A stretch of 64,000 nt of DNA from Laburnicola sp. R22_1 (taxonomy: Eukaryota > Ascomycota > Dothideomycetes > Pleosporales > Didymosphaeriaceae): assembly GCA_014281115.1 (NCBI GenBank), contig JACONQ010000016.1:806001-870000 (forward strand), read 5' to 3'. The first letter of the stretch is position 1, and each line of letters starts with the position of its first letter. The position numbers and the translations under genes were made by a program. The notes beneath the pieces were generated by a model, which did no database searches, was not told the DNA's origin, and was given only the letters and a program-made list of their open reading frames with translations. This document shows, piece by piece, positions 48,374 to 59,409 of the stretch.

Positions 48374-51300
48374 GTAGCGTTTATTACTTAATATCCCACA
48401 ACTCTATATTTAAAATAAGTATTAGTCTTAGCTAGTAGATTTAATTCTTATAATATATATTTGTAATTATTGCGCTTAGTAGTCTTATTTATATTTAGGA
48501 TAAAAGATATAGTATATATTATAGTATTAAATCTAGTAGTAGTAGTATTTATTAAACAAGTTTTTAAATAATTAGACACTATAGTAGACGTACTAAAGTA
48601 ACTAATAGTAGACTTATAGTTAAGGCACTCTATATATAAGGCTTAGTCTATATAAGACGCAAAAGATTTTCTAGGTATAGATAATATATTAGTAGTATTA
48701 ATAATACAACTATATATAAGTTAGTATACTTAATTTATTAGTAAGTAGTTAGGCATACTAAGGAAGTTAATAATAGCTATAAATCGCGCGTGCTAATTTA
48801 TAAAAGTCTTTCTAAGGCCTTAAGCTAGGGTATTGCCTATAATCTTTTTCTAGGCGTCTAAAAATTCATTCTTAGACAAGTAGATTTTATTAAAGTAGTT
48901 AAGTATATTTGTAATAGTTGTAGTAGTCTTAAAGTGTAGATATACTAGAGTCTAGGCATATTCCTTAAGTTGTCTACGCAAATATATAATACGCAACTAT
49001 TTATTTAGAAAATTCTAAAGTTTGTCTATTAATATAATATGCTAACGTTTATAGTTATTCTTATCCTTATCTTTACTAGAGAAGTAATCTACCTTAGGCA
49101 TATAGATTTAACACGCGTACTAAGGATCTGCTATAAGTTTTAGTAATAGTAATACTTTACAAAAAGGTATAGAATAGGTCTATTATTATATATAACTTAT
49201 ATAACTTATAGCATATAGGTTATATTGCGAGTCTAGAGTAGGAGTAAGGAAAAGACGTATATAGTTAAGTAACGGATTATTAGTAGGTATATAGCGAACT
49301 TTAATATTTAGTAGTTATTAAATAAATAAAATAGGCTAATTAGAATCTATAAACTATTAAATATTATAAAGCTAACTATGCGATATAATGCGTACTAGCA
49401 ATTATCCTTCTAGCTTAGTAATATAAATATAGGCTATATTTAATTTTTACTAAAGTATATTCTCTATCTCTATAAGTTACGTAAAATCGTTTTCTAAGTC
49501 CTAATAATTAATATGCAGGATATAGTTATTAAGTAGGCAACCTTAGAGCTCCTTAAGCTGTTATTATAGAGCTATATTAAAGATTTTCGTCGTGTGGAGA
49601 TTCTAACCAAGGTCGAGTCCGCACTATATACAGAGAGGAGTAAAATAGAAGGCACTAAAACCTAGTACCTAGCACACAGTAGTAGTAACAAAATATACAC
49701 AAAATAACAATAATTTGTCGTCTAATTTCTTTACGGTTGTAGAGCTATATAATAATTAGCGGGTATTTTAAACTTTCTAAGAGTAATAAAGTTTTTCTTT
49801 AATAAATTATAATAGGCCCTTAACTAGATATTATCTTATTCTATAATTTAGAGCAAGTCCTTATATAACAATATGCGACTTTCTAATATCTTAACTTATT
49901 TTAACTTTGTTATAAACTGTTGCTCTAACACTTTATAACTAGCCTTAAGTTATTTAAACTCTTAAAGTTTAGTTTAATTATCTTCTAATTTATTAGTAAT
50001 TTGTTGCATAGTTATTAATAGTAACGTAATAATATTCTACTAGAATTTAGGTTTCTAGTTAATAGCGTTAATAAACTATATATATTCTTACACCTTAACT
50101 TTATCTAGCTTTAAACTATTTTTTATACTAGTTATACTAATATAGAGTTTGTAATCTAGTATATTACTATTAATATTAGTAATATTAGTAAAGTATATAT
50201 ACTTAGAGAAATTAGTAGGTAGTAAACTAGTATAATCTTATTAGTTATATATTATAGTTAGATAATCTAGTGTATTAATAAAAAAATTGCTTTTATTAAA
50301 AGGTTTACTATTATTATTATTATTATTATCTATAAAAGCCTTATTATAAGCTTTAGATTAAAGAAGTTCCTTTTAAAGGTAACTTTGCGCTTATTATGTT
50401 GTCACTCTATCTCTAGTAAGTTATTATCTAACTTATCTTAGTCTATAGGCAGAGTACCCTAAGTAGTACTCTACTAAGTTAGGATCTTTAGCTAAGCAAA
50501 GTTATAGGACTTCTTGCAAAAGCTAGTATTATTATTATTCTTATAGCTTAGTCTTACTATCTTATCTACTATATATAATAGGTTTGTCTCTTAGTAAGTG
50601 TATAATTTAAATTAGAAGTTAATGATTAAAGTTATAAACTATAAGTATAGTAAGGTGCTATAGTAAGTTATAATAGGTACTTTTATATAAGGCGTTATAA
50701 CTATAGTCTATGCGTAATTTATAAAAACTAGACAATTCTTAAGACTTTATATAGTAACACTAAACTTCCTAGGCTTCTACTAAAGTAGGTAAGACTTATT
50801 AGAATTATTATAAGGTCTTAAGACTTTTAACTACGTAAAACAAGTGCGTCTATAAAGGGTTTACTATTATACTGTACTAGAGCAATTTACTAGAAGCGTA
50901 GGTCTTACTAACTTAACTTATAACTATGCCCTAGACTATAAGTTATTTAGATTATTACTATCTACTATTATTACAGAGGTCATATATATTTGTTATTATA
51001 GAGATTCTATGTATTATATTCTTTTACTATTATTGCAGAGATCCTATATATTATAACTATTTACTATTATTATAGAGGTCTTATATGTTATAAATAATAG
51101 AGGAGATATTATAGTTAGAGACGTTATTATTATTAAATCTAGGTAATAATGTTAATATTATCTTATTTCTTATTAGAAAGGTAAATAGAATTATAGTGGT
51201 TTATAGTAACTTATAATAAGTTTAATAGATAGTTATAAGTGGCTTATTTAAGTAAGCTAGGCTTATAGTTGTTATAATAACTAAATTTGCTTATTAGTAA

Positions 51301-51708
51301 GCTACTTTTATAATTGCTATAATAGTTACTATATATAAGGCTTGCTAAGTTTATAAATTATTAACTATAGGGAGCTATATTACTTATAAGTAAGTTATTC
51401 TCCTAGAAACTATTATAGTAGTGCTAGGAGGCTAACATCTTATAAGATGTAATCTATATGCCGCTAAATAAGGTAGTAGCTATTCTTTATCTTCTACCGC
51501 ACCTATTATTAATAGATAACCTATAGGTAAGTGTTATTATTACTATTAGTTACGTTAGTAATGCTCTAGAGGAGGCATTTATGCTTCTAATATAGAGTAT
51601 TTAAGAACGCGAGGACCTGCCTACTATATCTGTTAATAGGTATTATTAATAACGCCCTAGAGATAGGCTATAAATAGTTAAGCCGTAGCTTAACAATTGC
51701 TACTATAG
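48374..51708 (-). pseudogene. G2 5' region, presumed Gag, decayed
   Basis: This is the part of G2 on the other side of the G3 insertion. It is stop-rich in all frames. Position between the G3 insertion and the 5' LTR implies Gag, but I see no clear motif. Confidence 0.45.
49578..49739 (-). mobile_element. Family C short element, best-preserved copy
   Basis: 162 bp flanked by an 11-bp direct repeat TAGAGCTATAT at 49567-49577 and 49740-49750. CA/TG and CG dinucleotides are kept (CGTCGTGTGGAG, GGTCGAGTCCGCAC) inside a mutated host. The plus strand AGGTCGAGTCC resembles a polymerase III B box (GGTTCGANTCC), which would suit a tRNA-derived SINE, but no A box is clear. The strand is chosen to match the other copies. 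Confidence 0.65.
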
Positions 51709-52037
51709 TATAAGGACACTATAGAGATTATTCTAACCCTTTTTATTAATACCTTAAAATACTTTTCTGTGTATATAATAGTAGAAGAGATATCTGCTAT
51801 TATTATAATATTTTTATTAGAAACCCCTTAGTCGCAAAAAAAAACTATAGGGATTATTACGCTGTATATAAGATAATAGTAGTAATTAGAATCTAAATAT
51901 AAGATAGTAGCAATACCTATATAAGTTAGGTACGCAGGCAGGCTATATATATAGCCTCGTTTAAAACCGCGCTAGTCCTAAAGGGGGGAATCGCCGAGGA
52001 TAAAGTAAGCAAGGGGCTGCATCTTAGATTAGTAATA
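51709..52037 (-). repeat. G2 right LTR (5' LTR) with family A insertion
   Basis: Homologous to 30834-31037 once the insertion at 51733-51843 and its target duplication are removed. It ends TTAGTAATA before the ACATA flank. Confidence 0.8.
51733..51843 (+). mobile_element. Family A mini-retroposon inserted in an LTR
   Basis: 111 bp from CTAACCC to GTCGCAAAAAAAA. The flanks are ACTATAGAGATTATT (51718-51732) and ACTATAGGGATTATT (51844-51858), a 15-bp duplication with one change. The homologous LTR at 30834 shows the empty site, which proves insertion. Confidence 0.82.
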
Positions 52038-52222
52038 ACATAGTTAAATAAAAAACTCTTTTTCTTACCTATTCTTAAGTAATACTTACGTAACGTCTTT
52101 TATTCTATCTTAGCTATAGCCTATATAGCTTCTAGCTATCTAATATTGTTTAACTCTTTAATAAGCTTATTATTTATCTTATTTAGAAAATTAAAGAGCT
52201 AGTTATATATAAGCTAGATGTA
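52038..52222. other. AT-rich spacer between G2 and the foldback element
   Basis: Decayed DNA, nothing recognisable. Confidence 0.4.
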
Positions 52223-52224
52223 TA

Positions 52225-52917
52225 CTGTGTCCGTGCACTCAACGCCCGGATTCAGTCAACGCCCGCCTTTTACTAGGAAAATCAAAGAAAATAAGCAACT
52301 TCACAGCTATATAACTCTTTAGCTACTTTTTCTTTTAAAAGCTTTCTTAATTAAAGTTATAGAGAATGACTATCTCTATAACTCTAGAATTTTGGTTTTC
52401 TAATAATAATTAATTTTAAGAAAAAGTATAAAAGTACTAAAACTTAAGTCTCTAAATTTAAAAATAATTTTTTTAGAAGTAAAGTATGCTGTTTAGAATA
52501 TAGTTTATATTAAGTTCTTTCTAATAAAACTATTAACTAGAAAGTTATATTATCTTTTTATTTTTTTAAATAAAAAAATTAGGAAAGATAATCTATCTTC
52601 TTAAGTAGTCCTTTATAAAAAAAGTCTTAATATAAACTATATTCTAAACAGCATACTTTACTTCTAAAAAAATTATTTTTAAATTTAGAGACTTAAGTTT
52701 TAGTACTTTTATACTTTTTTCTTAAAATTAATTATTATTAGAAAACCAAAATTCTAGAGTTATAGAGATAGTCTTTCTCTATAACTTTAATTAAGAAAGC
52801 TTTTAAAAAGAAAAAGTAGCTAAAGAGTTATATAGCTGTGAAGTTGCTTATTTTCTTTGATTTTCCTAGTAAAAGGCGGGCGTTGACTGAATCCGGGCGT
52901 TGAGTGCACGGACACAG
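52225..52917. mobile_element. 693-bp foldback element (MITE-like), near-perfect palindrome
   Basis: The two halves are reverse complements. The outer ~290 bp differ by one substitution and two single-base indels, and the inner ~50 bp are more diverged. Ends read CTGTGTCCGTGCACTCAACG and its complement, with TA on each side (52223-52224 and 52918-52919), the Tc1/mariner-type duplication. Each arm carries TCAACGCCCG twice, 17 bp apart. No coding sequence. CA/TG are kept, so it is young compared with its surroundings. Confidence 0.9.
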
Positions 52918-54824
52918 TAGAACTTAGAATTTCTAGTTCTTACTTAAGAAGTTTATAGCCTTCTTAAACTTTTAAAGTATAAAAGTAATTAACTTAAGAT
53001 ACAACTATTCTAGGACTAATAGTTAAAGTTTCTTAAGATCTTTAAAGTCTGCCTTTATAGTGTCGCTATAAGTAAAAGTGTTTAATCTTCTAGTTATCTT
53101 TATTACAATTTCCTCCTCTAGCTATATATTAATATTTGCCTAAAGCTTTAGTGCGCACTTATACATATTATATATAGAGTTCTATCTTATTTAAATATCT
53201 TAGATTATAAATAATTGCTTCTTTAGTAGTGTGTTGCTCTATATTATAAGAAGTTACTTAAATTACTATAGTAACTAGTTAATTATAATGTAAATAGCAC
53301 AGAGCTACGCGCTAGTTAGTCTATAATAACTTTCTATAATAACTTTTATAATAACCTTTTATAATAACTTTTCATAATAACTTTTTATAATAATAGCTAA
53401 CATACCTTGTAAAGAAAATTTAGAATAGATATCTACATTAAAAAAATTTATTTATATATTGCCACTATAACGTCTCTTTAGAGTTAAGATTAATAGGCGC
53501 TAATAACTTAAGGTAATTAATAATATCTTAAACTATAAGGTTAATAATATAAGTAAGATATAGGATTATATTCTCTTTTAGTTCTAGGTAATATTCTCCT
53601 CTAATAGTTTATGCTAGACGCTTTAAGCTAGGGTGCTATTATTGCTAATATTATTATATATAATTATTAGAAGCTTCTACGCAGTTTTTATATTCTTAAG
53701 GACCTATAGTACTTCTAATACTATTAATACTCTAGTATAGCTGCCACATATTAGTATAAAGTTAAGTAGCCTTTTTTAAGCTACTAAGTATTATTAATAT
53801 AGTAACTATTAATAGCTAGAAAGCTAAGGTAATTAGCCGCAGACCACGCATTAAGTACAATATAGAGTTTAGTTACCCTACTAATATTGCTAAGAATAGC
53901 TATCTTAACAGTGTTAAATTTGTTTAGAAATATCTAGTAGAACCTATATTAGCTGGTTATTATAGTATTAGGCCTAAGAAAATAGAGAAAGTGTTAAAAG
54001 GATAGTTACTCTACTATTTAAAAGGACTAGTTATTATTAATTACTACCTATATAAGTTTAGTTTTAAATACCTATAAAGAGTATATAGAATATAAAATAG
54101 CTATTTACTTTTTTTATACTATAAAGTAAAAGTCCTTTTATAAATAGACTTATTCTACTATATATATACTTAGGACTTTATATAGTTAATAAGGTGCTTA
54201 GTACTAATTAGCTAGGTACTAGTAGAGTTAACGCTTAGGTGTTATAGTATATAGTTGTAGTTAAGATAAAATATATATAGATAACTAAAGGAGTACTTTG
54301 CGTCCTTCTAGAATATAGTCTAGATAATACTTATATAAAAGTAAGAGTTCTAGTATAGGTTATAGGTTTATTTATCTTTAGCCTATTAAGTATTAGACTA
54401 CTACGCGTCCTCTATAGCAAATGTCTTTTTCTTTATTTCTAACTCTTAAAAGTCTAAAGGGGAATATTAGATAAGATAAATTATTCTACTTTTAACCTAT
54501 TAGCCTATAGGGCTAGGATTCTATATCTAAGGAGAGTATCTAGTAGTAGGATAACTAGTTTATTAATATAGGCCTGTATGTTAATTTCTAAAATAGGTGT
54601 GATACTTAATATAGTACTTCAGGGTATTAGTGTAATAAAAAGATATAATAACTAGTTAAATAGTTGTTTAAGAGAATAGTAGTTTAAAAAGAGAATAGAA
54701 TAAACTAAATTCTATAATATTAACTATAGTAGTGTTTAATTAATCTTAAGGTTAGCTAGAAATAGCGTGTAGCGTATAGTATATTAATAATAAGTTAGTT
54801 TTAGATCTAGACTAGTATATAGCC
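52918..54824. other. AT-rich degraded DNA between foldback element and G1
   Basis: Stops in all frames, no LTR pair found and no recognisable protein. Probably an old element remnant. Confidence 0.4.
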
Positions 54825-54829
54825 CTTTA

Positions 54830-55048
54830 TATTAGGGATTGCTACCTATTAGCCTATTAGACCTCTAGTTAGCCTAATGTTAATCTAACCTGGTTAGCCT
54901 AATATTAATTCGGCCCCACGCGCTAGTCCTAATTAGGTAGTACTAGCACGCCCTTAGGGCTGCTACTATATAGGTAGTATGTGACACCTAGTATCTTTAT
55001 TATAGCAATTTAATCTATTTAATAATTAAGCCTAATTACTTTCTTATA
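54830..55048 (+). repeat. G1 5' LTR, 219 bp
   Basis: It runs from TATTAGGGATTGC to TTCTTATA (TG/CA termini now TA). It pairs with 63112-63330. Confidence 0.85.
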
Positions 55049-55308
55049 TTATACTAGGTCTCTAAAAAGCATGCTTATAACAGGCTTTTTAACTAACCTA
55101 TAACTTATAATAATATATATTGCGCTTTTATAATAAGAGAGACTATACCTAAGATAGTGTATAGCTAGGCTTAATAGTTCTAAACCTTTAGCTAAGCCTT
55201 ATAATACTACTAGTATTACTACTAATAAAATAGCAAACTGTAGCATCTCTAGTAGGCAGCGTATAAGTAGAAAGCGCCAAGACCGCCAAGCTCGCTTAGT
55301 AGTTCGAA

Positions 55309-55437
55309 TGCGCTTTTTTTGTTATTACCTTTTTACGCCTTTTTTAATTACTAAGCAGGGGGCTCTGCTTTTTTTGTTATGTTATTTAAGATAAAAGCCT
55401 TTGTCGTCCTATCTCTAGGTAGATAAAATAACGCCAC
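55309..55437 (-). mobile_element. Family B mini-retroposon in G1 leader
   Basis: It shows TGCGCTTTTTTTG at the left, AAGCAGGGGGCTCTGCTT in the middle and ACGCCAC at the right. The target duplication is not clear. Upstream, GCCAAGCTCGCTTAGTAG resembles the sequence before the family A tail at 59260. Confidence 0.6.
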
Positions 55438-55489
55438 ATAAGTAGAATAGCTGCCTTGCCTAATACAGATTTAGCGACTTAGTATTTAA

Positions 55490-57110
55490 CTTTTAGGACT
55501 AGCTTATAGATCTCCGCTGCGCCCTACGTTATAGACAACTTAGATAAAGAGGATTTAAATATACTTAATAGCACAGAAAGAAAGTGCGTAATAGTAGATA
55601 ATTAGCTAATAGAGATTCCTATAAAGTTTATAGATAGGGTAAGTTATTCTAAATTATTAGTAGATAGTTTATTATAAGGGTGGCGTTACAGCTTAAGTAG
55701 AAAGTCTATTTTTAAAGTTATTAAACAACCTATAAAGAATATCTATTTTTAACTTATATATAATAATAATACTAACGCACCCTTACTATATTCTAAAGTC
55801 CTTTGCACGTCCGCTAAGAGTGCTAAACTAGAATAAAAAATAGTAGTAGATATTTATAATAGTAATTTACTATAGAAGGCTGCTTCTATTTATAAATAGC
55901 CTACTATATTATTTAGCTATTGTATTAGATATGCGAATAGTACTACAGAACTTAAAGAAGAGATTTATTAGAAACTATAGTAGGAAAAGAAGCTTATAGG
56001 GCAGATTATGCGCATCTCTAATTTTATAGAGATTATATAACTATTCTTACTAAGAATAAAGTATAATTTATAAATTAAATAATGCTGCTTAGACTAGTGT
56101 AAGACTTAGATCTAAAAGGCCCTTACTTATATAAATTAACTAAAAGAGTTAAAGGAGCTATATTACGCTTATAGTAAGGTTTAAGAATAGAAGGTTGTAG
56201 AGTTAAAGAAATAACTTAAGGTAATAATATTAGCACTACTAAATGTCTCTTTACACGTTTAGTAAGATTTAACGCCTAAAGACTTTAAGGTTATCTAATA
56301 ATATCACCCTTAGACATATACTATATTGTAAGTAGATACTTTATATCTCCTAGCTGCAAATATAGCCCGCAATACTTAAGCTACTATACTAGGTGGTTAA
56401 TCTATTTTGGCCTTAATAGGTATTAGGTAAGTATCTAGATATTGCTTACGCGAGCCTAATAAGTTTAAAGGATCTAATAATTATAAGAACTATAAGCTAT
56501 AGAAGAGTTCTATATAGTCTTACCTAAGTGTATATAACTATGTCTTTACTATAGAATATACTAAGATAGAAGCTTTCTAGTCTACTAAGAATATATTTAA
56601 AATATTAGACTATAGCTATATAGCTATAGACTCTATAGGCAAAGCTTATACAGCTATATAGAGCAATTAACTAAAGATTAGAAATAGGAAGAGTTTTAAA
56701 GGGTAGTTGTCCTAATTTAAAATTATAACTACTTCTATTAATATACTAGACTAGTAGAAGATTATTATAGCTATCTAACTCTTAAAGCTATTCTGCTTAG
56801 AAGCTAATAAATAATTGTTAAATAGTGATTTATAGGCCACATTTATTAAGAACATATATTATTAAGCTATAATCTTAAAGCTATAGGATTCTATCTAGTA
56901 GCGAACTAATAATAATAGTAGCAACTAAGATAGTTCTATTAGAGGAGGTGGTTGCGATAGAAATAATATAAGTAGCAATATTTTAGGCTACACTAACGCC
57001 TAGGTAAAGTTGCTGATAGACAAAGGGCGCTATATTAAGTATAGTAAAAAAGATTACTATTATAAGAATAATAACGCCTTATATAAGGGTAAGCTATAAT
57101 AGCTAACAAA
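55490..57110 (+). pseudogene. G1 Gag, RIP-inactivated
   Basis: The plus-strand frame before Pol. The zinc knuckle at 57031-57072 reads YIKYSKKDYYYKNN: the spacing of CX2CX4HX4C is kept, but Cys and His codons have become Tyr (TGT to TAT, CAC to TAC) and the last is Asn. The start codon is not clear. It would have packaged the element RNA. Confidence 0.65.
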
Positions 57111-58259
57111 TAAAATTAAGGCCCTTATTAACGTAGGTCTTACTGTGGTTAATATATAACCTTTATTATTAGCCCCTACCTTTTTAACTAGAATTAACCT
57201 ATTAGAAAACTAGATATCCCTACTAAAGGTTTTTAGTAAAAACTTTAAAAGATATTACTAAAACTTATATATAAGATTAGGGAGCTAGAGCTTTAACTAA
57301 CGTATTAGTCTTTCTAGCCTTAATAAGTAGTTAAGCTCTGTACTAATTTAATTAATAAGGGTTAGCTATTAGTCTATAGTACTTAGTTTATGTTTAAATA
57401 TTAACTATAGGTAACTAGTAGCGCAAAGATTACTATTAGTAGACTTACTAACTCTAAGGTAACTAATACTTATATAAGTTGTGCGTGTATCTTAAGATAT
57501 AAACTATAGATAGTAATACTTAAACACCTAGTTTGCCTATAACTAGAAGATAGAGTTACAAAGTAGGTGCTTATAAAAGCAGCTCTACTGCCTATTTACA
57601 ATAGGGACTATTTTAGTAAGGAGCTTGCATATATTATAGACATAACTAGATTTAATATTATCTTTAGTATATTATAGTTAAGCGCTTATAACCTAATTAT
57701 TAACTAGGAAAAGAAGACTATAACTTTTAATAAGCTCTTTTATATAGATAACTATTATATAAAGGGCCGTTCAATTATTATCTCTAGTAAGGGCTATTAA
57801 TAATAACTTCTAAAACTAAAGGTACCTAACCCTATATATGCTAGAATAGATATTAAAGTTATCTCTAGATATGCTATATTGCTAATAGCGTTATAACTTA
57901 ACTATAGTACTATTTAGTTATATCTAGAACACTTTAAGAAGCTAAAATAGACTAAGGATAGCTTAGACTCTAAAGAACCTAATAACGCCACTAATATTAA
58001 AGTAATATTTGCGTAGTTATTTTGCGTAGACCTTACTACACTAATATAAAAGAACTTTAATAAGTTCTACTAGAAGATAAATTAACTAGATAAGACTAAG
58101 GCAGAGATACTAAAGGTTCTGTCTAGCTAGATTTAGAATAAGTAGCAGGTATTTATAGTCCTAAAAGACTAATTGCTACCTTACTAGTTTGGGGTAGACT
58201 ATAAGATTAATCTAAAACTAGGCGCAAAGCACCTTAATGCGCAACTTTATAGTATAAGT
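57111..58259 (+). pseudogene. G1 Pol first part (protease region), interrupted
   Basis: Before the R1 insertion the frame reads FNIIFSIL, then LSAYNLIIN and EKKTITFNKLFY, matching the Gypsy segment after the protease, where a YDVILG-type block and an IDW-type block are expected. It ends at VDYKINLKLGAKHLNAQLYS, the lead-in to reverse transcriptase, and is cut there by the R1 element. Confidence 0.7.
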
Positions 58260-59409
58260 GTCGCATTATTTATTTAGTGTTGATTACCTTTTTTAACCAC
58301 ATTTTTTTTAATTTAAGCCTACGTAGGTTAGAATAGAAAGGCCGCTCTAGTATTGCGCCTAAAAATATAGTCTACTAGTCTCCGCTAATATAATAATAGT
58401 TTATAAGGATAGTTTATAAACTGCGTACTCGCTCTCTAATTATCTATAAGTACTCTAACACCTATTAATTTACTTAAAGCGTGCATAGCAAACTAAGTTC
58501 TATTATTACTATTATTAGTAATTATACTATATTTGCGCACTGCTACGCAGCATACTTATGCGACGCGCTTACTAGCTTACTATCTAATGCTATAACAACT
58601 ATAAGGATCTAACATATCTACGCAACGCTTTTCTCTCCTAGCAACTTATTAATAAACATCTTCTTTTACCCCTTAACCTTGCCCTTTATTACCGCTATTC
58701 TAACCTATAGTAATATAAGAAACTATAGTAGCAACTCTACGCGTCTATTATAACGCCTGTAGTTACTAATCTATTACTAGCCTAACTAGTATACTAGGAC
58801 TGCCTTATATAGACTAAGGTATACCTTTTTCTAATTTAACCTATTAATAATCTTTTAAATAAAGCAGTACTCTAGTGTAGACTTAGTGTCTTTAGACAGA
58901 TAGATTAAAGCGTACTTTTAGGCGGCGTTAACTGTAATTTTAGTATTAGGGCTTAGAAGGATAGTAGGAAATAGAGTAATAGTAGTAAAAGTCTTTTTAA
59001 GGTTAACTTTAATGTAAAGATAAAGCGTTAGTGTACCTATAGTGTATAAGTTCCCACCTAGTATATATCTTATAATAGTACAAATCTACTAATATAGCTA
59101 TTACTTTTAGCAATCTTTAGAGATAATAGTAGAGGGAAATAGTTATAGTATTGTACTAGTTATAGTGCTAGCGCTGTCTTATATCTCCCCTACTCTAAAC
59201 TATAATATAGTAATATGGCCTTACGCATAGTTTTGTATATAGATTTTTTTTTAGCTAGAGTAGACGCGCTAAGCCCGCTAAGCTCGCTTATAACACGCTA
59301 ACCCTTTTATTAACACCTTAAAACGCTTTTCTATGTATATAATAGTAGGAGAATTATCTACTATTATTATAATATTTTTATTAGAAACCCCTTAGTCGCA
59401 AAAAAAAAC
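58260..59409 (+). mobile_element. 1.15-kb retroposon R1 inserted in G1 Pol
   Basis: It is flanked by a 12-bp duplication, TATAGTATAAGT (58248-58259) and CATAGCATAAGT (59410-59421), which differ only by C/T. It breaks the G1 frame between LYS and SISKKK. It ends with the ~110-bp family A tail (59298-59408) and an A-run. No protein is recognisable, so it is either a 5'-truncated LINE or a non-autonomous retroposon. A second, partial copy is at 1-607. Confidence 0.75.

Larger units (their letters stand above)
30834..52037 (-). mobile_element. Ty3/Gypsy retrotransposon G2, split by element G3
   Basis: The outer LTRs are 30834-31037 and 51709-52037 (the latter enlarged by a family A insertion). 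The flanks ATATA (30829-30833) and ACATA (52038-52042) form a target duplication with one C/T change of RIP type. A purine tract next to the left LTR (minus AGAGAGGGGAGTA) fixes the orientation. Pol lies at about 31970-36030 and the 5' part at 48374-51700, separated by the 12.3-kb element G3. A family B copy (31831-31963) and a family C copy (49578-49739) are also inside. Confidence 0.85.

Noticed and set aside
55278..55310. tRNA-like sequence GCTCGCTTAGTAGTTCGAAT before a family B copy
   Set aside because: A TTCGAAT match alone is not a tRNA; no acceptor or anticodon stem could be drawn.
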